The notes under the pieces were generated by a model, which saw nothing but the letters and a program-made list of their open reading frames with translations, had not been told where the DNA came from and ran no database searches. From Cristatella mucedo (taxonomy: Eukaryota; Bryozoa; Phylactolaemata; Cristatellidae): 64,000 nt of DNA. The position numbers and the translations under genes were made by a program. The stretch lies in assembly GCA_009760855.2 (NCBI GenBank), contig WPIO01000145.1, positions 521,001 through 585,000 on the forward strand, written 5' to 3'. Shown here piece after piece: positions 21,090 through 32,500 of this stretch. Each line of letters starts with the position of its first letter. Within the stretch, counting starts at the first letter, position 1.

Positions 21090-21300
21090 AATAATAACAA
21101 TAATAATAATAATGCACTTGATAAAGCGCCATCAGAGAACTCAATCTCTCTCTAGGCGCTTTACATTTGCTGCAAAGGGAAATTCAATTGAATGGTGTGT
21201 AATATCATGCTTGATAAACAAACAAAATAATAGTTTATTATACCATAAAACACAAACTGGCATGTCATTATTGCAAAGAAAAAATTCAAACGTTAAGTAA
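21090..21300 (-). mobile_element. LINE family 1 3' end fragment
   Basis: It begins with the reversed ATT tail (aataataacaataataat) and continues with aagcgccatcagagaactca and tctaggcgctttacatttgc, the family 3' signature. Confidence 0.8.
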
Positions 21301-22485
21301 AAACACGATAAGTAAGGACAAACCTAAATTTTAATGTGCTGGAAAGCACCTACCGCAGGCCAAAAAGTTGTACATATAAAAAAGTGGTTAAGCATCAACA
21401 CTACCACGACGAATAAAGACACATCTGACGACAATAGGGGTCGTTGGGCGGCCGAGCTCGACACGCTTAACCAATCTTGCAACAATTATCTCAATGCTGT
21501 CGCTAGATGGTGCCTGCTTTGTCATTCAGCACTCTCTGCTGGCTTAGGATCTGGGATGTCATTTTCATATATATTCTCCCTTATAATGAGTCAGCACCCA
21601 TAACTGCCTGGGGTAAAGAATGTGCTCAGCAGTAAATGAGACATTGCATGGTGGGCTTTAAGTAAACCTAATATTTCCTTCTTAGACTTACTGCTAACAG
21701 CATAAACAGACAGATTCGGCGCTCTTGTCAAGATCTTGAAGGTCTTCCAACTGACTCATCCCTTTCTGGCATGGCCCTTCCAACCTGCCTAGTACCACTT
21801 ATCGTATCAAAATTTAACTGGAAGTTAACTGGAAAGACAAAAACTTGAGGCACCAGGGGCCTTGCTGACGTCTCCATCTTTGGCATTGCACGGGACACTC
21901 AATGGTATGCACATCTATACAAATAACTTAAGTTGTAAAACATCGAAGCTGTCTTTTCGCACCATCTCAAATGTTTTCCGTGACTCGGCCTTACTGGCAG
22001 TTGACCTCAAGACGAGACGGAATCTCTAGGTGTCTCGAGATGGTCTTGAGATGGTCAACAGTAAGCCAGATACTCCAGACCAGCCCCCCCCCAGCCGCCC
22101 AATGTGTTAGGAAGCGGCGGTCAGCTGGTGATCTTGGGTTACGCATGCCTTTGCCTGACATCAAGTCCAAGTATCGCCGTCCACGCTTGGAGGCATAGTC
22201 AAAAGCAATCTTTACGACACCGAGCTGGTTCAACTCCAGCATTGAATAGAAGATCTCCAGAACGAGGTCAAACAAGTGTGCCAAGCTACTTACATATATT
22301 GAGCATTAGGGAACATCAGTGAAGCATTTATTTCGTAGCTTGTCTTGTCTGTCATAAACGCTAGAATGTCGTTAAAATCAATGCTTGGAAGATAGCAACA
22401 TAGCTGTTTTCATCAAGAAGCTGCAGTGGCAATCACTGAGTTGGAGCCACATCAAAATGCATCAGCTATAATCGCTGTGAAGAGG
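21301..22485. other. Intergenic, nothing recognised
   Basis: AT-rich sequence with short open frames only. No domain, RNA gene or repeat family was recognised. Confidence 0.4.
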
Positions 22486-23060
22486 CTCGAAGCTGCCACA
22501 TCACACCACTTCTCGCCGACCTGCACTGGCTCCCAGTCAAGCAATGCATCGACTTCAAGGTTTTGTTGCTCACTTGTAGGTCCCTTCGTCTCTGTCTCCA
22601 GCCTACCTATCAGATCTACTCCCCCACCAGGCTAAGCGTCCTACCATCTGCTTTTCAGAATCTAATCGTTTACCTATACCTCGCACAAACCTCAAATCCT
22701 TTGGAGACAGTACCTTAAAAGTTCGTACGGTCCCAAAGCGTGGAACTTACTCCCGACTTGCGTCACGAGTTCTCCTGACTTGACAATATTCAAAAAGTAA
22801 CTAAGAACGCATCTACTTATCACAGCATTTAGTGGGCCCCTGTGGTTCGTTCTTTATGTGGCTACGCATGCTGACACTGTACATGCTGCCACTAACCATG
22901 CATGCTGACCCTGTACATGCATGTCACCCTTGTTGTTTATTGAGCATGCTACCACTAACCATTCGACTGTGCTTGCTTTGCAGCAAATGTAAAGTGCCTA
23001 GAAAGAGATTGAGTTCTCTGAAGAGTGCTATATCAAATGTATTATTATTATTATCACCAT
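22486..23060 (+). mobile_element. LINE family 1 C-terminus and 3' UTR, 5'-truncated
   Basis: The sequence at 22500-22600 matches the polymerase C-terminus at 1665-1790 (HITPLLADLHWLP region). It is followed by the 3' UTR, the hairpin-like signature (gcctagaaagagattgagtt) and an attattattatt tail at about 23040. Frameshifted and inactive. Confidence 0.85.
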
Positions 23061-23590
23061 CAAAAAACAACTCAGCCAAATCAAAAAAGACAAAATATCG
23101 ACTTGGTTGGATATCCTTCCAAAGCTGCTACTCCTTAGAATACAAAGGCAAGGGCACAACTACCAATTTTATTTTATTCCGAGGGAATGGGTCTAATGTT
23201 AAAACAATTTTTTTTTTATAAATTGGCTTCACTCAGAATATCACCTTTCACTTTGGCACTATTTCTCAGAAGAGTGTACTCCGTTCCAGGTTGTAGCAGG
23301 TTATGCACAATCGAATTGCCACACCATTAGCACAAACTAATTTTGCGTTCCGAAAATCTGTCGAAAACTAGGAACACCTATATGCCACTGCTATTACTAC
23401 GGACAGTGCTTCACCCAACACTTTTGTGGACTTGCGATTTCAGTCACAGCGACAAAGATGTCTGAACTGGACGGGCTGCTGTACAGTTCCTATCCGGTTG
23501 GTAATCCAGTTATATATATGGCTGTACCTGACGTTTCTTTCGATTCGTATGCTGAACTAACCGCGTTCAGGAAGGTCTGTACCAGTGTTT
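23061..23590. other. Intergenic, nothing recognised
   Basis: No gene, RNA or repeat family seen. Confidence 0.35.
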
Positions 23591-23726
23591 ATTACTCACC
23601 ATTCAATTGTGTTTCCCTTTGCAGCAGATGTAAAGCTTAATGTAAAGAGCATAGAAAGAGATTGAGTTCTCTGGGGGCACTTTATCAAGTGCATTATTAT
23701 GATTACTATATTATTATTATTATTGA
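23591..23726 (+). mobile_element. LINE family 1 3' end fragment
   Basis: Only the last part is present: tttgcagcagatgtaaag, catagaaagagattgagttc and a tail of ATT repeats. Confidence 0.75.
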
Positions 23727-25762
23727 ACCACAGAGGCTTACAGTTGCCCAGGAGTAGAAAGAGGCAGCCAAAAAAGTACATTTGTCAAATTTCTGTTTGA
23801 GATTAGCCAAAAGCCAAAATGTGCGCTGAGCAGAAAATCCGGGCTCCTGCCCAAATCGGCATAGTGCACGGACTTTCCATAAGCACAGACTCTGTCTGGC
23901 GCTAGTTATACGACGACATGAAAAGAGACTAAACCATGGGGGGAAGCTGTTGCCCAAGAAAGGTTGGTCACTGTGCCTGAGTGGTTTACCCATGATGGCC
24001 TGTGCATGGTCGGCCAATGGTAGGGGCTGAGGGAGCTTGCTGTTCTGCCTGTCAGGTCCCTTTCGGGTAGGACGAAATGCTTCCCATGGGGGGGGGGCTT
24101 TTTTTTGCCCGTGGCACTACGTTTGAGTGCTGGAAGCGGGCCTGGTCATCAGAAGCCTGCGGCGATAGAGTGTTGGCTCTGACGCTCAGCTTCAGGAGGC
24201 AACTATGGCACAGCCAGACGTTGTTCCGAAGAACAACAGAATTGCCACAGCCTTAATCCAGTAGGGCCACTCATACTTCTCATTGCATGGCTGGAAACAG
24301 TACTAGCATGCTGCTCTAACCACTGAGTCTTTCTTGAGCCCGTTTGAGAGGCAAAAACCAGAATCCCAATATTCCTCTGTATTCATCACACGAAATCTAA
24401 ATCAAAGATTTCACTTCAGAGAAGAGCACCGATTTCTCGAGCAGCAGCATGAACCATTGATATTTGAACTACGGTTAAGTAAACGATCAGGTGCGACTGG
24501 CCGCATGTAATACAAGTAAGAGCAGAAGCTCACAAGCTGGCGACAGTCACTGGCACCCTCAAACTCATCGAACAGCCAGTTAGGTTGGCCGGCACTTTTC
24601 GGCCACCACCATGCTCAATGCGAAGTCGACGATGCTAGCGATTCTGACCGTCAACGAGAGAACGCAAACTATTAATACAACAGTTCTTCGACACTATGAA
24701 GCAAGTAGCAACATTCGAACTGTACGAAAGCTGGGGGGCTAGCTACAACGCAGGGAAATTCAATGCATTATGACAATTAATGCATCTTCACAGATGTCTC
24801 TACTTCCTGGTAGTGTTGCTCTCAGAAAAACCGCAATCCCTTACCAAAGCATGGTCACCGGAAACTCGAGTCGGAGTTTCGTAGAAAGAGTACTGCACTT
24901 AGCGGTTTGATAAAAAATGGAGCTTGAAATAGCTAGTACCATAGATGAGCAGAAAAACTGTAATGATAGACCCCACGAGCGTCTGAGACGCGGCGGCAGC
25001 GTTCCGTAGACACAAACAGAACATCAGCAAGTAGGCTTGGCGTACCGGCCATGTGTTGAGCTCACTTCGTTCAACGACGAAACCGCTAGATGATTGAAGG
25101 TGCCACATTCGATGACAGGAATCCGAGTCGCTCCGCCAGTCGAAACACAGTTCGGTCCTGTAATGATGGCATTCTACAAAGAGCGTGGCTGTCAACGAAA
25201 TATTCTGCCGTCGACGCACGGTAAATGGTGGGCTCCGACCATACGGTACGGTCAAGCGTCGACCTGGTCCAATCTCACGAAATTTCAATGAGCTTTACCT
25301 ATTTAAGTTAATTAATTGATAAGGCTTACACTGCATTCATCTTTACGGAAAGCTTGGCACCGTGAAAAAAGGGATGCTACCATATAGCAGCATGTAATTC
25401 CCGAGTACGGCCGCTCATCGATATAAACCGGACAACAGGGTACACGAAAATTAACCAGTCATTCGATTCCGAGGCTTGATCGCGATCGTGCCCCGACGTA
25501 GATACGAGAGTGCAGTCACAGCGGGCCTGGATGGGGGTACGACGGACTGATCGATGCCTGCAGCCCTCTCTTATGCAGCCACCAACCTGCTTTTTAAGAT
25601 GCCGCCGGAGATCTCATTATAACCAACCGAGAAATTATTATATAAATTTAAAAACATTTATAAGCTGTTTTTTGTTACTATTTAGTCAAAATTTAGGTGC
25701 CTCATCTTCTGAAGGTCATCCTTCTCGCTCAACATCCGCGATCTCGTGACCTGTGATGCGAG
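23727..25762. other. Intergenic region upstream of ATP6AP2
   Basis: No recognised gene. A minus-strand frame at 25288-24899 (129 codons) ends in a hydrophobic stretch but has no recognisable domain. The last few hundred bases before 25763 should hold the ATP6AP2 promoter and 5' UTR; I see no distinct TATA box. Confidence 0.4.
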
Positions 25763-27823
25763 ATGGCCGCAGCCGGCTTGGGCTCCTACTGCGCTCTGCT
25801 TTCCTTAGTGGCCTGCGTATTCATCGTACAAGGTAAGGCCTTTGGAATGGCTTGATATTGCTCTGGTTTTACTGCATCATTAGAAGGAACATTAGGTTTG
25901 TGACTGCTTTTTCGTGCAGGCCCTCGCAGGATTCGCCTCCGCCCCTCTTCCCGTGGTCCAGCTCCTGTGTTGACATCGGTTAGCGTTTTCGTTCCTTCTC
26001 TGTATTCATCTTAGAGCGCCACGAAAAGAGTGAATCAGGCGTTAATCTGCTTGCTATAAGCTACGGGCTGAAGTTCCAGGCCTACTTAGAGCATATGGCT
26101 GTGCTGGCAGCTGCGGTATATTCCAGCTGCAACCAGTCGCACCTGGCAGGCTAGCAGGTTTGGCCTAGGATAGTCTGCCCCGTTTCGGACCTCCGGGCTA
26201 TGTTCCTGCAAACATTACATCGTGGTTTTATTGGAAAAGCATTAGTGATTGTAAATGCCTTTATATTTTTCGAAGACATTGTGGCCGTTTTTGCTTATGT
26301 CCTGAGAAGAGCGTGTGGTTGTTCATCTGTTCCAATCTTATCGAGGTCCATCACCACAACGTTACCACCTGCGCATCCATTGCTTCATATCCCTTGCTTT
26401 ATAGTAGCACCACCAGGATGTGTTGCATCCCTGGCTTAGTGGTGTGCTAATTTTTATAGTTGTGAGAACTTTGTTCAGACGTGTTTTGTATCTGTCAATC
26501 ATGTGGCACATATATAGGCCAGCAGAGCTTCTGCTGTGTGAAAGTTAACACAAACTCAGCGCCTTCCGCTACTTTATTTCGATGCTTCTTTCCCTTTTGC
26601 CCGATTATCAGCCCAGACAATGCTGATGGTTCTTAAAAATACCCCCATGTAAAATATCATGGACTACATGGTATATCATTTAGGGGTGGTTGGCCTCGTC
26701 GGAAAGGGGTAAGATAGAATAAGGCCTGCGGTGTATGTTTAGCCTAAGCAAATGAAACTGCTTTAGCCACCACCAGGCTCTGTCTCAAAAGGGTACTCCC
26801 GTGCAACCCAATTGATTATGCTTTTGCATAGTATGGGATTTAGCAAGAATGCTGGTCTAAAAGGCAAGCACTTGGTAATCAGCAGTGGCTTATCAAATGA
26901 AATGGATGTTTTGTTTTGTGCTGTGCATCGTCAACTTGATTTTTCCTCAAAATTTGAGCAAGTTTGGTAGTGTATTTTTACTTTTAAAATGACCCAACTA
27001 TTGATTTTGATCGTTCCAATGATTCTCATTTTAATCTTTGCGTGCAGCTGTAGTGTGTGAGAGGAGAGGAAATCTTTCTTCTGACCGGGGTAGGTAAATC
27101 TTATTGACACGTCTGTGGAATCAAGTTTGTCATCCTTGAAATGGCCGATTGCTTGTCAGCACAATAATGGTTGTAGCATTTAACGACTGCAAAAGTTAGC
27201 CAGATAGGCCAGAAGTGTCTTTTGGAAGCTAGGAGTTGGAAAGACTACAAAAGCCGTAGCCATCGACTGTCATGGCTGCAGAGAGTACAATTTCAAGGGC
27301 GACTCTTCTGCGAGGCTTCCAACTGCAACCCCTCATTCACGTTGCGTACTCTTATGTAATGTCAGTGCCTACCTAATCTCGAACTGGCCTTTGCAGTGTC
27401 ACTAGTTCAAGCTTAACGAATGCAAAAGCTCCATGCTGGGACTTGGGAAGGCCGAAACTTAGTGGTTTGCACCAAGCAAACGATTCCTTCACTTGGCCGT
27501 GCGCTGACGGGCCGATGGAGTACAGGGATTTGTGCACGTACTTCGTAAAACGTTTAGAGGCAGCAGCTTTCTCTCGTGCGTCACGTATCGAAGCATCTTT
27601 CGATTGTCAGCGATAGCGATGAAAGAGCATGACAAGCGCTTTGCTGCGAGAGCCACCTTTTGATCTGCTAAAGATGCCCGCTTGCCAGCAGTGGCCGTCA
27701 CTTGACTGCCCACTGCTGGTGAACATGCCGCACAGGCTGCAATTGGGTCCTGTTCCTCGTGATCCTTTTGCTGCCTTCCGATTCATTGCAACATTCGCTA
27801 AGCAGCTGTTTACAACGGACTGG

Positions 27824-27861
<38 letters not shown>

Positions 27862-29497
27862 CAACTAGTCGTCCGAGCTGTCGGGTGCAGCACCGGCACA
27901 GACCGGTTGGGCTGGAGAGGCATCGAGTTGTGCCACATGAGCAATGTCGAGATCCGATGCACAGCAGCCTCAAGGCTGCGCATGCTGGTGCTGCTGCCGC
28001 CGACATCCACCAGCATTGTGATGGCCTGTTGAATAGTGCTCACTGCTTCCATTCAGAGGAGGGAGAGGGGTATTTTTCAGCCACAGACTTCGCGCACGAC
28101 TCTGCCGCGTCTAGCAGCAGTAGCGCGCATCGCCCTTGGTCGATGCTGTGTGGCGCCGATGTGCTGACCATACACTTCCGTTGTTAGGCCAGCAAGTTCT
28201 CGTCGCCCACAAGCCTGACTACGTCCGGCTTCGCGGCGATGCGCTGCCGCTGCGAGTCACTGAGGTGCAGGATGTGCTCGGCTTGATGCTTGGCCTGCAC
28301 ACGGCGCAGGTAGCGTGCGCCGAAGCGAGCAAGCAGCGCAGCCTCAGCAGAAGCTCTGCTGCAAGCGCGCTCAGGAGCGCCACTGACCTTGGCCCTTCTT
28401 TCAGTGCTGCTCGGTCGGTTCCGGTGCCGTACGGTAGCTCTACGTTAGCTGCCTGTCCTGACCGTGGCTTCCGAGCAAGAGCCGGCTTGAGTCGCCTTCG
28501 TCCTAACCCCTCCAGATTGTAGAAGGGTTATCCTAGTGGCAAGCATATTTTCGTTTTTGAATACATTAGGTGTCTAGCTGTTTCAATGGGCTAATTAACT
28601 AATGCTGTCTTCCCCTTCATCCCCTGCTATGGTGAGCTGCTATCGTTCCTGTTTTTTTTGGGGGGGGGAACACGTGCTGCTCTGTCGAACCAAGTCAGTT
28701 GTCATTGCTAGCTCACGGGACGTTTATTACCTGGCCGGCTTGTACTGCCTGGCCGGCTCCCTCCTTGCTGTCAGCTTGACATTCGGTGGAGTTCCTGTAT
28801 TTTGGAAACACATTTGCATTGGCCCGTGCCAGAGTCATTTGCATCGTTCAGTCTGGCCCCCTGCTTGTCCTCCAGTTTTTCGAGCTGCTCGCCTTCTCGG
28901 AATCGTTGACACACGAATTGTCGAGGGCTTCGGTTTGAGCCTGCAAGCCACTCATACGCGACTGCAGCAGCAGCTTGGACCTGCGACCAGTCAACACCTC
29001 ACGCTTGTCTCAGCCAGTAACGTCTCTGCTGCCTTGTCCTGTCTTGCTCTCATCTGCTCTTCTGCCACCAAATGTTTGCTTGCCACCAGCCTTCTGTCCT
29101 CCTTATCCGCAGGGTTGGAAGTATGTCTCCGGCCGTCAGTGACCCGTGCAGCTCTGAGTACTGCTTGTGCTGCGCTTGTACTTGTCAGTACGCGCCTCCG
29201 AGCAGCAGTGCTGCTTTGAATAAATGGACCCAAGTGGAACGAGAGGCTATGATGCAGCTCTAATTTGAGCCACAAGCTGATTTATCAGCAATCGCCCAGT
29301 TCCAGAGCAGTGAAACTTACGTAGCTCAATTTCTTTACTCGAAATCTTTCCAGTACGATAGCTGACGACCCTATTGACAATAGTGCTTATGCCCCTAACA
29401 CACGAACGAATGCGCACGTGATCATCCACTTCTGGTTCCCTTATTCATGCACGCTGAGCTAGACTTGCTCACAGAAGATCGAGAGCTGCTGAGGTGC

Positions 29498-29545
<48 letters not shown>

Positions 29546-32500
29546 CAGAGAGCTTTACTGCTGCTACTCTGTGGCCCGCTGCCAGCCACCGTCTGATGGT
29601 GTCCATGGCTACACACAGTCCCAGCTAGCAGCAAGCGGGAAGGGCGCTAGACCGAGCCCGTTGCTGCGATATGATCGATTGGCTGTGCGTTGAATTTTGC
29701 AGGGCCCAGGGCCATTGGGTATCAGGGTCGGGCATGACACTGCACGGCGCTGGCTGTAGCAGCGCCGTGCAGCTTCGGGATCTGTGCTGTCTGAATGGCT
29801 CTGCCGGTGCCCCCCTTGGGAGAAGCGAATGTGCAACACGAATTGTCATTTTCTAGGATGTCAAATGGAATGGGCTGTTCAGCGGCAATGCTTTTCAGCG
29901 GCCCAGGGCGGCCGTGCTGCTAGTCGCCGAGGGTGCAGCCGGCCAATCGCCGACCCTTCGAAGTCACGCAACCTATGCCATCGATGCGGTAAGAGTCGGC
30001 AATGGAGGAAGCTATCGGCTTGCAGTAGCAGCACTGACTCGAGTGCATGCGCTCGAGCCTGCCGGAATTCAAACCTGTCTCCTGCAATACGCTTAGGGTA
30101 GCTCTTTCATCTTGCTATTCGCAAACCGTCCAGTCCAGGACTGCTGGTGGCAGTGGCCTGATAGGCGCCTCGAGACTAGCCTTCCTGTTTTGCTCGGCCA
30201 CACAACGTGTTACACAGCGAGCGTGCTTTTTGAAGCCGCCATGTCTGAATTGCAGGACGACGTAGTGGTGTCGACCTCCAAGCTAGAAAGTCGCCTGCAG
30301 GCACTGTACGGCAAGAACGCACTTACAGTCGAGCTGTCGCAGCAGTACAAGGTGAGTGAGTGAGTGACTCTGCCTCCCCTTCTCCGCTCCACTGCTGTTG
30401 CTGCTGCCTGTGAATTGCCACACACTGAGGCTGTTCGAATTGCTTCGGGTAGGCCATTATACTTTTGTGTTAATGCGGTTTGTTTCTTTTTTCCGCGAGC
30501 GTGAGGTGATTGTGACTTGTACCTGCACTTGGCCTGCTCTCCCCCAAGTGGTCTCTGACCCTTGTTATCATAGAGTGCTGTACGAATGTCTTATCATTAT
30601 TTTTGTAATTGTTATCCCTCTCACTCTTGAAGCCGTCCACCTTCCGGTCCAGCAGCAACCATGGCCACCGGTATTTTAGAACGTTGGAGCATGTGCCACG
30701 TTTTGCTTTGACAAAGGAAGCACGTGCCTCATTGGTCTGTCAAAGTTAATCCCTGACCTCTAGCAGTGATGCCCGAGTGTCCTATCTCAGCTAATAATAA
30801 TAATAATAATACACTTGATAAAGTGCCCTCAGAGAACTTAATCTCTTTCTAGGCGCTTTACATTTGCTGCAAAGGGAAATGCAATTGAATGGTAAGTAAA
30901 ATCATGCTTGAAAAACAAACACAGTGAATAATATGGTTAGGGGTGACATCGTTTGTTCATGCAGCAATGTCAGGTTCTCTATGGGTACAGTGCTTACACC
31001 AGGCTGTTAAACATGGCTGCCAGTGTATTGTTTTTATTTACTTTAAATAAACAATTTAGTTATTTTTTCCATTTAGAGTTTATCTCTAATACTTAAATAC
31101 TAACCCTAAGACCTAAAGTCTAAAACAAAAAAAAATACAAAATCTAACCAGTAAACCGTAAACCCCAAAGCTTTACAACCCCTAAATACTAAACTAAAAA
31201 TCCCTAACCCTAAGCTGGAAAGATAACTAAAAACGTGTTTATTTAACGTAAATATTAACTTACGCTGGCTGCTGCGTTGAACAGCCTGCTAGTTTTGTGG
31301 CTTACTTTTAGGTCCCTTCATTTTTTGGCTCCAGCCTATCTATCAAATCTACTGCCCCACCAGGTCAAGCATCGTACCGTCCGCTGTTCGGAATCTATCA
31401 GTTTATCAATACCTTGTACAAACCTCAAATCCTTTGGAGACAGTGCATTTCGTTCGTATGCTCCTAAAGCCTGGAACTCACTCCCGACTTTCGACACAAC
31501 ATCCCCTGACTTGACCACATTTAAAAAGAACTTACAAATGCTCCCATTTAGGACAGCATTTAGTGGGTCCCTGTGATTTGTCCTTCGTGTGCTTATGCGT
31601 GCTGACACTGTGCATGCTGCCACTAACCACATTTGCATGCTGACCCTGTGCATGTCACCCCTAACCATGTTATTCATGTTGTTTATCTAGCATGATATTA
31701 CTCACCATTCGATCGTGTTTCATTTGCAGCGAATGTAAAACACCTAGAAAGAGATTGAGTTCTCTGAGTGCCCTTTATCAAGTGTATTATTATTACGAGC
31801 ACTGTGCCATAGATAACCTGATATTGCTGTATGAACAAACGTCGCCTTATTAGCTGCTTAGCTACGACCAAAGCTGGCACCGGCGGTGGGGGGGGAGTGG
31901 GGCACTTCACTCCACGTCGTGCTGTCGTCACTAACGTGCTCAGGCACCCTTGTTGCCCGGGCCACTCTCCGTGCCGTGTCTCAAGTTTGCTGTGTACTGC
32001 CTTTAGCAAGTAACAGTAGCCCATGATACGATGTGTGAGTGACTTGGACTCTGGGCCCCTCATGATTAGCCTAGCTAAGTGGAGCTGAGCGTGCGCACTT
32101 CTGCCATGGTTTTAACAAAGGCCAAAGTGGTGCGAGATGCGTTCTCTCTATAAGACCACTCTGAGTTGCCCCACTGTTGCACATTATGTGGAATTGTGTT
32201 GCCAAGCAACATTTGCCCGCCGTTTCGTTACAGCTGAGTGACGTGCAGGATGCACACTCACCCCTCTTTGATGACGTGCCAAGCGGAAAGCGTGCCATCG
32301 TGCATTCACTACGCACGGATCCCGAGTCGGTGGTGTCGGACAGCCTCCACACAGGATCGCTGAACGTCAGCGATCCTGACTACTACCACACTGTAGCTGA
32401 GCTAGAGACTGCTCGACATCTGTTAAAGAGGGTGAGCAACCTTTTTTAGCTGGCGCCACCTTCCCCACCCCTACCCTCCGCTTGAGAGTGTAACCTGCTC

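Noticed and set aside
24899-25288. 129-codon minus frame with a hydrophobic end
   Set aside because: No domain, no support from neighbours or splice sites; kept only as a remark in the intergenic entry.
28602-29219. 205-codon plus frame
   Set aside because: Lies within ATP6AP2 intron 2, has no recognisable domain, and the exons on each side join in phase without it.
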